DNA of 37,226 bases from Bacteroidota bacterium (GCA_027593245.1 JAQCJC010000011.1:1-37226); one strand, 5' to 3'; counted from the stretch's first letter, positions 10,099-18,679 are shown. Notes: generated from the sequence alone by a model not told the origin. Numbers and translations: made by a program.

Positions 10099-10494
10099 TT
10101 ATTTTGTAATGATCACGTCTTGTGCAGAATAACTATCGCTTACCGACTTGACAGTTGAAACTAGGTCTTCGGTGCTTATTTTTTTTGTATCAAACTCAAC
10201 AGTGGCTAATTCCATTTCGAAATCCACTTTAGCCTTGAACATGCCATCCATTTTGGCTAATTTTTTTTCAATAGCTTTCGCACAACCTATTTCACAAGTC
10301 ATCCCTTTTATAGTAAATTTTGCTTCGGTAAAATTTTCTGAATCATTAGCATTTTTCATCTGCTTTTGGTCAACCCTCACGGCTTCAGTTTTGCCATTTT
10401 CTACTGTTTTTGTAATAACCTGAGTTTTATTTTTACAGGCATACACAAAACAGATTAATAACAATAGTGTCAAAATTGAGTTTAGCGTTTTCAT
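10099..10494 (-). CDS. Lipoprotein with heavy-metal-associated (HMA) domain, CxxxC variant
   Basis: A 131-residue protein with a lipoprotein signal (LLICFVYAC, Cys20), a charged linker of about 35 residues and one HMA-like ferredoxin fold from about 58 to the end. The metal loop reads GMTCEIGCAKAIEKKL: the cysteines (67 and 71) have three residues between them instead of the two of classical CxxC copper chaperones. This spacing recurs in flavobacterial relatives. Predicted to sit in the periplasm on a lipid anchor. Metal and partner are unknown, and no P-type ATPase or efflux gene is adjacent. It faces the convergent aminopeptidase gene across 31 bp. Confidence 0.82.
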   Translation of the reverse strand: MKTLNSILTLLLLICFVYACKNKTQVITKTVENGKTEAVRVDQKQMKNANDSENFTEAKFTIKGMTCEIGCAKAIEKKLAKMDGMFKAKVDFEMELATVEFDTKKISTEDLVSTVKSVSDSYSAQDVIITK

Positions 10495-10582
10495 GATTTT
10501 AATTTTAAGAGGGTATAAAGTTATTATTTTTTTAACTCTTTTTTGATATAAATTAATCTAATTTGCGGCTTTAAAAAAATTA

Positions 10583-11461
10583 ATGCCCAATCAAAATCTA
10601 AAAAAATGGAGTCTTCTGATCGTCTTATCGCTGATTTGGGGAAGTTCCTTCATTCTTATCAAAAAGGGTTTAGTTGGACTTAGTCCCTTGCAATTGGGAG
10701 GTTTTAGAATTGTGATCTCTGCCTTGTTCATTTTTATTTCTGGTTATAATTCATTGAAAAACATAACAAAAAAAGAGTGGAAATGGCTTGCTCTTTCGGG
10801 ATTCCTAGGCACCTTTTTTCCGTCTTTTTTATTTGCATTTGCTGAGACAGAGGTGGACAGTACTATAGCTTCGATATTAAATTCTTTGGTGCCTTTGAAC
10901 ACGATTATTATTGGTCTTGTCTTATTTAATGTTAAATCCAATCGCGTGCAGACCTTTGGAGTTCTGCTAGGATTTTTAGGTGCAGTTTTACTCATTCTTG
11001 AAGGGGCCGAACTCAATCCGCGACAAAATTATTGGTTTGCTGGTTTAATTATTTTGGCAACATTAATGTATGCCGCTAATGTAAATATCATAAAAAAGCA
11101 TTTACAAGATGTCCGTCCACTGTCCATAGCAACAGCCAATTTTGTTGTCATTCTTTTTCCTGCAACACTTGTGCTTTTATTTTCTGAAGGGTTAAGCGCT
11201 TCAGCACTGGGGAATGACACTTTTTTACCTGCGCTTGGCTGCGTGGTTTTACTGTCTCTTTTTGGCACTGCCATGGCCAAAGTGATGTTCAATAGATTAA
11301 TTCAGATTTCGACGCCAGTTTTCGCCTCTTCGGTAACCTATTTGATGCCTATTGTCGCTCTTTTTTGGGGTGTATTTGACGGAGAAGTATTTGATCTGTT
11401 TCAGGGTTTTGCAGCGCTGTTGATTTTGGGTGGAATTTATTTAGCGAATAAAAAATCATAA
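10583..11461 (+). CDS. EamA/DMT family transporter
   Basis: A 292-residue inner-membrane protein with about ten transmembrane segments arranged as two EamA repeats. The first repeat begins WSLLIVLSLIWGSSFILIKKGL, shown here by its core LIWGSSFILIKKG; the second begins near YWFAGLIILATLMYA. EamA proteins export metabolites or amino acids, but the substrate cannot be read from sequence. Monocistronic: a strong terminator begins at its stop codon. Divergent from the HMA lipoprotein gene. Confidence 0.9.
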   Translation: MPNQNLKKWSLLIVLSLIWGSSFILIKKGLVGLSPLQLGGFRIVISALFIFISGYNSLKNITKKEWKWLALSGFLGTFFPSFLFAFAETEVDSTIASILNSLVPLNTIIIGLVLFNVKSNRVQTFGVLLGFLGAVLLILEGAELNPRQNYWFAGLIILATLMYAANVNIIKKHLQDVRPLSIATANFVVILFPATLVLLFSEGLSASALGNDTFLPALGCVVLLSLFGTAMAKVMFNRLIQISTPVFASSVTYLMPIVALFWGVFDGEVFDLFQGFAALLILGGIYLANKKS

Positions 11462-11491
11462 AAAAAAGACCGCACATGGCGGTCTTTTTTT
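11461..11491. terminator. Bidirectional intrinsic terminator
   Basis: Stem GACCGC (11468-11473) / GCGGTC (11479-11484) with loop ACATG, flanked by an A-run on the left and a T-run on the right. It works in either direction, ending both the EamA transporter message and the convergent M16 peptidase operon. Confidence 0.9.
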
Positions 11492-11512
11492 AATATAATG
11501 TAAGATAACATT

Positions 11513-13585
11513 TTATTTAAAATCTTCTTCAGTAACTCCAGAGTTTACTAAAACTTCACTAGCGTTAATGTTGATGACTTGTGGTCCTGTAGAGATTTTT
11601 CGTCCAAAAGGAATCAACACCCCATTGACTGCTCTATAATCTGAAATATCTTCGATAGAAGTTATTGTTTGTCCTTGAGCTTCTTCTGTTTTTTCTTCTC
11701 TTATGAGTAGCCCAGATGTGGCATCGTAGTAACGAAAGGATTCTTTGTTTCCATTAACTTTGATTTTGTATACATCTGTACTGTCCAAATCACTTAAGCT
11801 TACCAATTCAATGTCTTCGGCAGTGTAGTGCGCCTCAGGGAACAATCCTTTTTGGCTGGCTTGTTCTGCATTATCTTCATCACTCATTGGCTGTTTCATG
11901 CCTTGCTGTTCAGCATATCCTGAAGTACCATCAAATTTTTGTTTCATGATGGTACCCATGCCAGCGATACTCATTTCCATAGACGATTTGTTTGGTGCCA
12001 TAGTTTTGATTACAGCTGTTGGCTTAAAAGGTGCTCCTTCAATAGTTACATCTGCATTGAAAAGTAATGTACTAACGGCTTCAATAGCATCAGTCCCACC
12101 AATCGCTTGGATGTAGTTGTTCATAATTGTCAAGGCAGTCACACCATCGGGAATTGGCTTCGAAAACTCTGGCTTGTCTACTGGATTGGCATATTTGTCA
12201 AAATAGTTGATAGGAATGTTTAGTTTTTCAAGATTTGAAACCACTTCGCTTCCTTTTCCAACAATTATAAAACGTGCATTGTCTGCCGTAAAATATTTGT
12301 TGGCAACACGCTGTACATCTTCAATCGTTACAGCATTTATTTTTTCCAGATATGTAGCATAGAAGTCTTCTGGTAATTCATTGATTTTTGTATTTACAGC
12401 ATAGCGTGCAATGGTGCTTGGGCGTTCTAAAGCCAGCACGAAATCACCAACATATTTTGCTTTGGCATTCGCTAATGCAGAAGCTTCAACGGTTTCTGAT
12501 TGGAATCGTTTAATTTCTTTGATGGTTTCGACCATTGCACTGTCAGTTACGGCGTTTCGAACGGCGGCACCAGCTGAAAATCTAGAAATATACTTGTCGG
12601 TTCCAACAGAAGATCGCGCTCCATACGTCCATCCGTTTGCTTCGCGCAAATTCATGTTTAAGTAGCTATTAAAACCACCTCCAAAAATTTTGTTCGCAAT
12701 AAGGACCGCATGATAATCAGGATCGCTCATTTTCAGTTTTACATTGCTAGTGATAGAGATGTTCGACTGTACTGCGTTGGGCATATCTATGAAGTTAATT
12801 TCCAAAGCGCTTACATTTTCCTTGGCTTGAGGGACATTAGAATTGATTTCTACTGTTTTTTTCCATTTACCAAAGTATTTTTTGATGCGCTTGTACACCT
12901 CTTTAGTATTGACGTCGCCAATAACAACTAGGTAGGCGTCGTTTGGTCCAAAATACTTCTTATAGTACAATTGGACGTCATCAAAACTGACACTGTTTAC
13001 GGTCTCCTCTGTAACAAATTCACCATAAGGGTGTTCAGCTCCATAAGATAGTGCTCTTCCAACACGATCTGCAACGGCATCAACACTTTTTGCTTCAGAC
13101 TTCAACCCTTCTAAGAGTTTATCTTTTTCTTTGCCAAATTCTTCCTCTGTCAAAAGCGGATTCATTGCAGCATCTGCTAATAATTGTAAAATTCGATCAC
13201 TGTATTTCGTGAGTGAACTTGCGAAACCACCACTGAACCCAAAGCTTAAGCGAGCACCCAAGAAATCAACTTCTTCGTTGAAGTCGTCTTTTGAAATGTT
13301 TGTGGTTCCATTTCCTAGCATAGATCCCAACAAGGAGGTTACTCCGGCTTTATCGCCTTCAATGATTGGTTCTCTGTCTATAGTTAGGTTGTAAGATACA
13401 CGTGGAAGTTTGTGGTTTTCAACAATTAATATTTTGAGTCCATTTTTGAGCTCGTACTCTGTTGGCTTTTCCAGCGAAATTTTTGGTGCTGGACCTGGTT
13501 TAGGTTGCTGACTACGATCTATTTGTGCTGTAAGACTTACTGTCACAAATAAAAAGGCCAAAATTGTATAAAATTTAGTTTTCAT
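11513..13585 (-). CDS. M16 family peptidase homologue, inactive partner subunit with extra C-terminal domain
   Basis: A 690-residue periplasmic protein with a signal peptide (cleavage near LTA-QID). Two M16 half-domains (about 40-470) are typical in sequence, but the HxxEH zinc motif is missing: the equivalent position reads TSLLGSMLGNGT (residues 83-94). In M16B peptidases such a subunit pairs with an active one and supplies the R/Y pair that binds substrate; NLREANGWTYGARS is that segment here. About 210 extra residues at the C-terminus (from roughly 480, NNYIQAIGGTDAIEAVSTL) resemble an outer-membrane lipoprotein-sorting (LolA/LolB-like) fold. It lies 19 bp after the active M16 gene in the same operon. 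Substrate unknown. Confidence 0.88.
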   Translation of the reverse strand: MKTKFYTILAFLFVTVSLTAQIDRSQQPKPGPAPKISLEKPTEYELKNGLKILIVENHKLPRVSYNLTIDREPIIEGDKAGVTSLLGSMLGNGTTNISKDDFNEEVDFLGARLSFGFSGGFASSLTKYSDRILQLLADAAMNPLLTEEEFGKEKDKLLEGLKSEAKSVDAVADRVGRALSYGAEHPYGEFVTEETVNSVSFDDVQLYYKKYFGPNDAYLVVIGDVNTKEVYKRIKKYFGKWKKTVEINSNVPQAKENVSALEINFIDMPNAVQSNISITSNVKLKMSDPDYHAVLIANKIFGGGFNSYLNMNLREANGWTYGARSSVGTDKYISRFSAGAAVRNAVTDSAMVETIKEIKRFQSETVEASALANAKAKYVGDFVLALERPSTIARYAVNTKINELPEDFYATYLEKINAVTIEDVQRVANKYFTADNARFIIVGKGSEVVSNLEKLNIPINYFDKYANPVDKPEFSKPIPDGVTALTIMNNYIQAIGGTDAIEAVSTLLFNADVTIEGAPFKPTAVIKTMAPNKSSMEMSIAGMGTIMKQKFDGTSGYAEQQGMKQPMSDEDNAEQASQKGLFPEAHYTAEDIELVSLSDLDSTDVYKIKVNGNKESFRYYDATSGLLIREEKTEEAQGQTITSIEDISDYRAVNGVLIPFGRKISTGPQVININASEVLVNSGVTEEDFK

Positions 13586-13604
13586 AGGAATGTCTTTTTT
13601 TGAA

Positions 13605-14924
13605 TTATTCTTGTGCAGACTCTGGTAAATACTCCAAAAGCAGACGTTGATCTGCGTTTAAATATTTATTGGCAACTGCTTTTATTTCTTCGCGCGTTAT
13701 GGATCTGTATATATCAATTTGATTGTTGATGAGGTTGGTGTCTCCATACAACATGTGGTAACGAGCTAAAGAATTGGCTATGCCCTCAACACTCGAGTTT
13801 GAACTTACAAAGTCATTTTCAAATTTATTTTGAATTTTTTGGTAATCGCGTTCAGAAATAAGCTCAGATTTTAATTTTTCAATTTCTTCGTCCATTTCTT
13901 CAACCAAAGTATCTAGAGAAGTATCGCCTAGTGGTAATCCAAAAAGGATGTATATTCCGTAGTCTTCCTGACTCAAGTTGATGGCTCCTGCTTGGAGTGC
14001 AATTTTCTTATCGTCCACAAGTTTTTTGTAGAGCTTAGAGGTCTTTCCATCACTTAAGTAAGTTGAAACCATATCCAAAACGTACGAGTCTCTATCCTTA
14101 AAGGATGAGGTTCTGTAAGCGGCCATGATGGCTGGTATTTGAATGTTTGCATCATAAGCTTTTGCACGGATTGTTTCTGTAATAGGGTCTTCTTTTGGAA
14201 AATCTCTTACAATATCTTCTCCGCGCGGAATTGGGCCAAAATAATCTTCAATCATTTTTTTAACTGCAGGCACATCTATATCACCAGCAATAACTAAAGT
14301 TGCATTGTTAGGGACATAGTATTTTTTATTAAATGCTTGGAATTCTTCTAGGGTTGCCGCATCCAAGTGCTCCATTTTTCCAATGGTTGTTCCTTTGTAA
14401 GGATGCTTTTTGAACATGTGTAATTTTACATTTTCCAAAAACTTTCCGTATGGGCTATTGTCCACTCTTAGACGTTTTTCTTCTTTCACAACTTCATTTT
14501 GCGTATCTACTCCATCTTGATTGATGACTGGATGTAACAATCGTTCAGACTCCATCCAAAGGCCGAGCTCTACATTATTTGAAGGAAAGACTTCATAATA
14601 ATATGTTCGATCATCTGTGGTGTTTGCATTATTGCTTCCACCATTAGAGGTCACAATGGTAAACCATTCTCCTTTAGGGATGTTTACAGTTCCTTCAAAA
14701 AGAAGATGCTCGAAAAAGTGTGCAAATCCAGTTCGCTCAGGGTTTTCATCTTTTGCGCCAACATGGTACATAACCGAGGTAGTTACTACTGGAGCAGTAT
14801 TGTCTTGATGAAGAATAACGTGCATGCCGTTATCTAAATCGTATTCCTCAAACTTTACTTCTTGAGCCGAAACAGCAAAAACCGAACCCAGCAAACAAGA
14901 AAAAACAAATAGATAAGTTTTCAT
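13605..14924 (-). CDS. M16 family zinc peptidase, active subunit
   Basis: A 439-residue periplasmic peptidase with a signal peptide (cleavage near VSA-QEV). The inverted zinc motif is intact: HFFEH at residues 69-73 (His69, Glu72, His73), with the third ligand expected at Glu148 in NEVVKEEKR. Two M16 domains fill the rest; the second carries RTSSFKDRDSYVLD and the glycine-rich YGIYILFGLPLGD. It is the first gene of a two-gene operon with the inactive homologue, so a heterodimer is the likely working form. M16 enzymes degrade peptides; in Bacteroidota the natural substrate is not established. Confidence 0.93.
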   Translation of the reverse strand: MKTYLFVFSCLLGSVFAVSAQEVKFEEYDLDNGMHVILHQDNTAPVVTTSVMYHVGAKDENPERTGFAHFFEHLLFEGTVNIPKGEWFTIVTSNGGSNNANTTDDRTYYYEVFPSNNVELGLWMESERLLHPVINQDGVDTQNEVVKEEKRLRVDNSPYGKFLENVKLHMFKKHPYKGTTIGKMEHLDAATLEEFQAFNKKYYVPNNATLVIAGDIDVPAVKKMIEDYFGPIPRGEDIVRDFPKEDPITETIRAKAYDANIQIPAIMAAYRTSSFKDRDSYVLDMVSTYLSDGKTSKLYKKLVDDKKIALQAGAINLSQEDYGIYILFGLPLGDTSLDTLVEEMDEEIEKLKSELISERDYQKIQNKFENDFVSSNSSVEGIANSLARYHMLYGDTNLINNQIDIYRSITREEIKAVANKYLNADQRLLLEYLPESAQE

Positions 14925-14993
14925 TTGAATGATTTTATTTAAAATTAATTATTATTAAGACGCTCATAAAGCTATTTTGTTACAGCGTGGTTC

Positions 14994-15001
14994 CAAATAT
15001 A
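14994..15001 (-). promoter_or_regulatory. Probable -7 element of the M16 peptidase operon
   Basis: Minus-strand TATATTTG, a full match to TAnnTTTG, 70 nt upstream of the M16 start at 14924. No clear TTTG is seen at -33. It is divergent from the rplU promoter, 57 bp away. Confidence 0.5.
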
Positions 15002-15057
15002 TATAATTTAATGAATTTTTAAATGTTTTGAAGCGTTAAAAGTAAGCGGATAAATAG

Positions 15058-15088
15058 TTTGTAAATTGATTTTTAAAAATTATATTTG
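15058..15088 (+). promoter_or_regulatory. Promoter of rplU-rpmA
   Basis: TTTG (15058-15061), a 19-nt spacer and TATATTTG (15081-15088) match the Bacteroidota sigma consensus exactly in both boxes and spacing. Transcription should start near 15093-15095, giving a leader of about 60 nt. This is the best promoter in the window. Confidence 0.85.
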
Positions 15089-15094
15089 CACCCG

Positions 15095-15119
15095 CCTTCT
15101 TAGGATAAGAATAGGAAGG
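15095..15119 (+). promoter_or_regulatory. Hairpin at the 5' end of the rplU leader
   Basis: CCTTCT (15095-15100) can pair with GGAAGG (15114-15119), including one G-U pair, over a 13-nt loop. It begins at or next to the predicted transcription start. It may protect the 5' end or serve autoregulation by L21. Only a structural prediction from base pairing. Confidence 0.4.
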
Positions 15120-15152
15120 TATTAAATTAATTAATAAAAAAAACGTAACGCT

Positions 15153-15683
15153 ATGTACGCAATTGTAGAAATAGCAGGGCAACAATTTAAAGTTGAAAAA
15201 GACCAAAAAGTCTTTGTCCACCGTTTGCAAACAGAAGAAGGAAAAAAGGTCGCTTTTGACAATGTACTTCTTTTGGCTGACGGCGACAAGGTCACAGTAG
15301 GCGCCCCCGCTATAGACGGTGCTCAAGTAGGAGCTAAAGTCTTAAAGCACCTGAAAGGTGATAAAGTAGTCGTATTCAAAAAGAAACGACGTAAGGGATA
15401 TAGAGTGAAGAATGGTCATCGCCAAGCTCTAACAGAGATCCAAATTGATAATATTACAGCAACAGGCGCTAAGAAAGCTGCACCTGCTAAAAAAGCACAA
15501 AAACCAGCTGCCAAAGTTGAAGCGCCAACGCCCAAGGCCAAAAAAGCTGCTCCAAAAGCAGAAGCTCCAGTGCAAGATTTTAGCAAAATGACAGTTGCAC
15601 AACTTAAAGAACTAGCGAAAGCGAAAGGGATAACAGGAATTTCTGCCATGAAAAAAGCAGATTTAATCTCAGCCCTTAGCTAA
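15153..15683 (+). CDS. rplU: 50S ribosomal protein L21 with C-terminal extension
   Basis: The first 105 residues or so are ordinary L21 ([18 protein letters not shown], then [15 protein letters not shown], which contacts 23S rRNA). Bacterial L21 normally ends near here. This copy continues for about 70 residues: an Ala/Lys/Pro-rich linker ([17 protein letters not shown] and a second similar run), then about 30 residues ([19 protein letters not shown]...KADLISAL) resembling a Rho N-terminal or SAP-like helical domain. Such tails are known in Flavobacteriaceae L21, but their role is not. rpmA follows after 26 bp. Confidence 0.96.
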   Translation: MYAIVEIAGQQFKVEKDQKVFVHRLQTEEGKKVAFDNVLLLADGDKVTVGAPAIDGAQVGAKVLKHLKGDKVVVFKKKRRKGYRVKNGHRQALTEIQIDNITATGAKKAAPAKKAQKPAAKVEAPTPKAKKAAPKAEAPVQDFSKMTVAQLKELAKAKGITGISAMKKADLISALS

Positions 15684-15709
15684 ATTATAATCATTTAAAT
15701 CGAAATAAA

Positions 15710-15970
15710 ATGGCACACAAAAAAGGAGTCGGAAGTTCGAAAAACGGTAGAGAATCAGAATCGAAACGCTTAGGCGTCAAAATTTTTGGTGGGCAAGCTG
15801 CTGTTGCAGGTAACATCATTGTTAGACAAAGAGGTACTGCACATAACCCAGGTGAAAATGTTTACGCTGGAAAAGACCACACTTTACACGCTAAAATTGA
15901 TGGCGTTGTTAAGTTTGAGAAAAAGAAGAACAACAAATCTTATGTTTCTGTTGTTCCTTTTGAGGCATAG
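15710..15970 (+). CDS. rpmA: 50S ribosomal protein L27
   Basis: An 86-residue L27 with the usual basic N-terminus ([16 protein letters not shown]) that reaches toward the peptidyl transferase centre. There is no Firmicutes-style N-terminal extension needing cleavage. The core motif [20 protein letters not shown] is intact. It is the second gene of the rplU-rpmA operon, which ends at the terminator 24 bp downstream. Confidence 0.97.
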   Translation: MAHKKGVGSSKNGRESESKRLGVKIFGGQAAVAGNIIVRQRGTAHNPGENVYAGKDHTLHAKIDGVVKFEKKKNNKSYVSVVPFEA

Positions 15971-15990
15971 TTCTCAATAAACCTTATACA

Positions 15991-16020
15991 AAAAGCTCCG
16001 CATTGCGGAGCTTTTTTTTG
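15991..16020. terminator. Bidirectional intrinsic terminator
   Basis: Perfect stem AGCTCCGC (15994-16001) / GCGGAGCT (16005-16012) with an ATT loop, followed by eight T on the plus strand and preceded by an A-run. It ends rplU-rpmA and, on the minus strand, the GNAT gene whose stop is at 16023. Confidence 0.92.
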
Positions 16021-16022
16021 GC

Positions 16023-16544
16023 CTAATGTAGCTTATATAATAGTTTTTCATAGGCCAAGCGCTTGACTCTATTTTCTAGATAAATAATTCCACAATAAGC
16101 ATAACCCATATTTTTGAGTAGTTCTTGCATTCCTAAATTCTCTTCGTGTGTGTCGATGCGCATGGAAGGAATTTTATGTTCACAAAGCATCTGCTCACAT
16201 TGCTTGAAAATGAACTTAGCGAATCCTTTTCCCCTGTGGTTTTTTGCAACTGCCATTCGGTGAATCACACCGTATATTGTTTGATCTGGATCAGACCAGT
16301 TGCCTTCTATTTTTGAATAAGTCGGCTCATTTCTAGTAGAAAACATGGCGGTTGCAATAGGCGATTGATCGTGGGATTTCAGCAGGTAGCTTTCATTGTT
16401 ATCTATATCATTGCTAATGATAGATTCATTCGGATATCCATTTTGCCATTGATCAATGTTTTGGTTTGCCAACAGCTCCTGCGCATCTTTGATGATGTCC
16501 ATAATCCCCTTCAAATCTTTCTTTTTTGCTCGTAAAAGGTTCAT
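16023..16544 (-). CDS. GNAT family N-acetyltransferase
   Basis: A 173-residue cytoplasmic protein. The acetyl-CoA loop is the motif A segment MAVAKNHRGKGFAKFIFKQC (R/Q-x-x-G-x-G/A), followed by the typical EENLGMQELLKNMGYAYCG near the C-terminus. GNAT enzymes acetylate amines of small molecules or proteins; the substrate cannot be inferred. It sits 76 bp after ahcY, with a terminator between, so it is probably transcribed on its own. Confidence 0.9.
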   Translation of the reverse strand: MNLLRAKKKDLKGIMDIIKDAQELLANQNIDQWQNGYPNESIISNDIDNNESYLLKSHDQSPIATAMFSTRNEPTYSKIEGNWSDPDQTIYGVIHRMAVAKNHRGKGFAKFIFKQCEQMLCEHKIPSMRIDTHEENLGMQELLKNMGYAYCGIIYLENRVKRLAYEKLLYKLH

Positions 16545-16572
16545 TTTTTATAGCTAATAATTAATCGATTTG

Positions 16573-16603
16573 CAAAAAAAAAGCCAAAGAATAACTTTGA
16601 CTT
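16573..16603 (-). terminator. Intrinsic terminator of ahcY
   Basis: On the minus strand AAGTCAAAG (16603-16595) pairs with CTTTGGCTT (16589-16581), with one G-U pair and a 5-nt loop, followed by a run of about nine T. It lies just after the ahcY stop and before the GNAT start. Confidence 0.8.
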
Positions 16604-16620
16604 TATGATAAATGCTTAGC

Positions 16621-17937
16621 TTAATAGCGGTAATACTCTGGTTTAAAAGGACCTTCTTGCTTTACCCCAATATAGCTGGCTTGATCTTTTCGGAGTTCTG
16701 TAAGCTCTACGCCAATTTTTTCTAAATGTAATTTGGCTACTTTCTCATCCAAATGTTTAGGCAACATATATACTTTGTTTTCGTAAGCATCTTTGTTGTT
16801 CCACAATTCTATTTGTGCTAAGACCTGATTTGTAAAGGAGTTGCTCATTACAAAGCTTGGGTGTCCTGTCGCACATCCAAGATTCACCAATCGGCCTTCG
16901 GCCAAAATAATAATATCATTACCATTGACTGTGTACTTATCTACTTGTGCTTTGATTTCTTCTTTGGTATATCCAAAATTTTCATTGAGCCAAGCCATAT
17001 CAATTTCATTATCAAAGTGTCCAATGTTGCAAACAATGGTTTTGTCTTTCATGGCTTCAAAATGCTGACTTTGTACGATGTCTTTATTTCCAGTAGCAGT
17101 CACAACAACATCAGCTACAGGTAGAACAGTTTCTAGTTTTTTAACTTCGAAGCCATCCATAGCTGCCTGAAGTGCGCATATTGGATCAATTTCTGTAATG
17201 GTCACGATGCTTCCTGCACCTCTAAAGGAGGCTGCAGTACCTTTCCCTACATCACCATAACCACATACAACAACACGTTTTCCAGCTAGCATGGTGTCGG
17301 TAGCTCTGCGTAGAGCATCAACGGCACTTTCTTTACATCCGTATTTATTATCAAATTTACTTTTTGTTACCGAATCATTCACATTTATTGCTGGTATGGC
17401 TAATGTTCCGTTGTTCATACGTTCGTACAAGCGGTGAACCCCAGTTGTTGTTTCTTCACTTAGCCCATTGATTCCACTAGTAAGTTCTGGATAATGATCA
17501 AAAACAAGATTCGTAAGATCTCCTCCATCATCCAAAATCATGTTCAGTGGCTTTCGGTCTTCTCCAAAAAATAAAGTTTGCTCAATACACCAATCAAATT
17601 CTTCTTCGTTCATTCCTTTCCAGGCATAAACAGGAATTCCTGCCGCTGCAATGGCTGCTGCTGCTTGGTCTTGTGTTGAAAAAATATTACAGGAACTCCA
17701 TGTAACCTCAGCACCAAGGGCAACAAGAGTTTCAATAAGTACTGCTGTTTGAATTGTCATGTGAAGACATCCAGCAATTCGGGCACCTTTTAGGGGTTGG
17801 CTGTCTTTGTATTCTTCACGAAGACTCATCAGCCCAGGCATTTCTGCTTCTGCAAGTTCAATTTCTTTTCGCCCCCATTCCGCTAGAGACATGTCTTTTA
17901 CTTTATAGGGTACATAAGGGAGGGTTTTGACACTCAT
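16621..17937 (-). CDS. ahcY: Adenosylhomocysteinase (S-adenosylhomocysteine hydrolase)
   Basis: Splits S-adenosylhomocysteine into adenosine and homocysteine, clearing the product inhibitor of methyltransferases. Motifs seen are [16 protein letters not shown] near the N-terminus, substrate-binding [13 protein letters not shown], the NAD-binding loop [13 protein letters not shown], and the C-terminal [12 protein letters not shown]-like ending (residues ...[12 protein letters not shown]) that reaches across the dimer. I use the ATG at 17937 ([11 protein letters not shown]), giving 438 residues, instead of the longer frame starting 15 codons earlier. Divergent from the phosphopantetheinyl transferase gene. 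Confidence 0.97.
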   Translation of the reverse strand: MSVKTLPYVPYKVKDMSLAEWGRKEIELAEAEMPGLMSLREEYKDSQPLKGARIAGCLHMTIQTAVLIETLVALGAEVTWSSCNIFSTQDQAAAAIAAAGIPVYAWKGMNEEEFDWCIEQTLFFGEDRKPLNMILDDGGDLTNLVFDHYPELTSGINGLSEETTTGVHRLYERMNNGTLAIPAINVNDSVTKSKFDNKYGCKESAVDALRRATDTMLAGKRVVVCGYGDVGKGTAASFRGAGSIVTITEIDPICALQAAMDGFEVKKLETVLPVADVVVTATGNKDIVQSQHFEAMKDKTIVCNIGHFDNEIDMAWLNENFGYTKEEIKAQVDKYTVNGNDIIILAEGRLVNLGCATGHPSFVMSNSFTNQVLAQIELWNNKDAYENKVYMLPKHLDEKVAKLHLEKIGVELTELRKDQASYIGVKQEGPFKPEYYRY

Positions 17938-17970
17938 AAGTTTAGTTTTTATAATTTGAACGTGTTTAGA

Positions 17971-18003
17971 AAAAACGCCCAAAATAGTGTACTTTCGTTT
18001 TGG
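17971..18003 (-). promoter_or_regulatory. Possible alternative hairpins in the ahcY leader
   Basis: In the minus-strand leader CCAAAA (18003-17998) can pair with TTTTGG (17984-17979). The overlapping AAAACG (18001-17996) can instead pair with CGTTTT (17977-17972), which is followed by more T. The two pairings exclude each other, which resembles an attenuator, but each has only six weak pairs. It does not fit the SAH or SAM riboswitch consensus as I know them. Confidence 0.2.
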
Positions 18004-18016
18004 ATTTAATTATTTG

Positions 18017-18024
18017 CAAATATA
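18017..18024 (-). promoter_or_regulatory. Probable -7 element of ahcY
   Basis: Minus-strand TATATTTG matches TAnnTTTG. The predicted transcription start near 18010 gives a leader of about 70 nt before the ATG at 17937. No clear -33 TTTG is seen. Confidence 0.5.
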
Positions 18025-18046
18025 GTTATTAACTTTTTAAATTTTT

Positions 18047-18679
18047 ATGCCAATCTACAAAACCATACAGGTTAATTCACAAACTAATGTTAAAATATGG
18101 CATATTGTTGAGTCTTTAGATTTTTTGATGTCAAATACCGAGTTAAAAGACGAAAGTCGTCAAAGGGTTCAAAAAATGAAAAGTGAACTACATCAGCGTG
18201 CGTTTTTGAGTGTTCGTCTGCTTTTAAAAGCCTTTGGGTACTCTGATTCTGATTTAATTTATGATGAATATGGCAAACCTCTCCTTAAGGATGGTCTCTT
18301 TATATCGATTTCTCATTCCTATACTTACGCAGCGGTAGTCATTAGCACATCAGCTGTTGGGATTGATATTGAAAAACAACGCCAAAAAATCACAGCTATA
18401 GGCTCAAAGTTCATAGGCTATGAAGCTGCTTACCTTAATATCAACTCAGAGCATTATATTCAGCAATTAACTTGGATATGGTGCATTAAAGAATCATTGT
18501 ATAAGTTATATGCCAAGCTAGGAGTATCTTTTAAAGAACAGATGTTAGTTTTGCCAATTGGTGCTGATCAAGAATCAACAACGGCATGGATTTTGGACAA
18601 GAATCAACGGCAACGATTTGAAGCATTAGTTTTAGAATTTAACGGATTTGGATTTGCCATAACAATACCAAGCAAATGA
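18047..18679 (+). CDS. 4'-phosphopantetheinyl transferase superfamily protein
   Basis: Sfp-type enzyme of 210 residues that transfers phosphopantetheine from CoA to a carrier-protein serine. The diagnostic motifs are present: VGIDIEKQR (Mg-binding Asp and Glu) and WCIKESLYKLY (the W-x-x-KE-x-x-x-K element), with SISHSYTYAAVVIS before them. The acceptor may be the fatty-acid ACP or another carrier protein; no polyketide or peptide synthetase is in the window. Its stop overlaps the pnuC start by 4 nt (ATGA), making it the first gene of a tightly packed set. Confidence 0.9.
   Translation: MPIYKTIQVNSQTNVKIWHIVESLDFLMSNTELKDESRQRVQKMKSELHQRAFLSVRLLLKAFGYSDSDLIYDEYGKPLLKDGLFISISHSYTYAAVVISTSAVGIDIEKQRQKITAIGSKFIGYEAAYLNINSEHYIQQLTWIWCIKESLYKLYAKLGVSFKEQMLVLPIGADQESTTAWILDKNQRQRFEALVLEFNGFGFAITIPSK

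Noticed and set aside
10084-10100. AACCGTT-AAA-AACAGTT hairpin between the aminopeptidase and HMA genes
   Set aside because: One mismatch on the plus strand, no T-run on the minus strand and it runs into the HMA stop codon; too weak to call a terminator.
17938-18046. SAM or SAH riboswitch upstream of ahcY
   Set aside because: The leader is only about 70 nt and lacks the conserved cores of the riboswitch classes I know; only weak stems are present.
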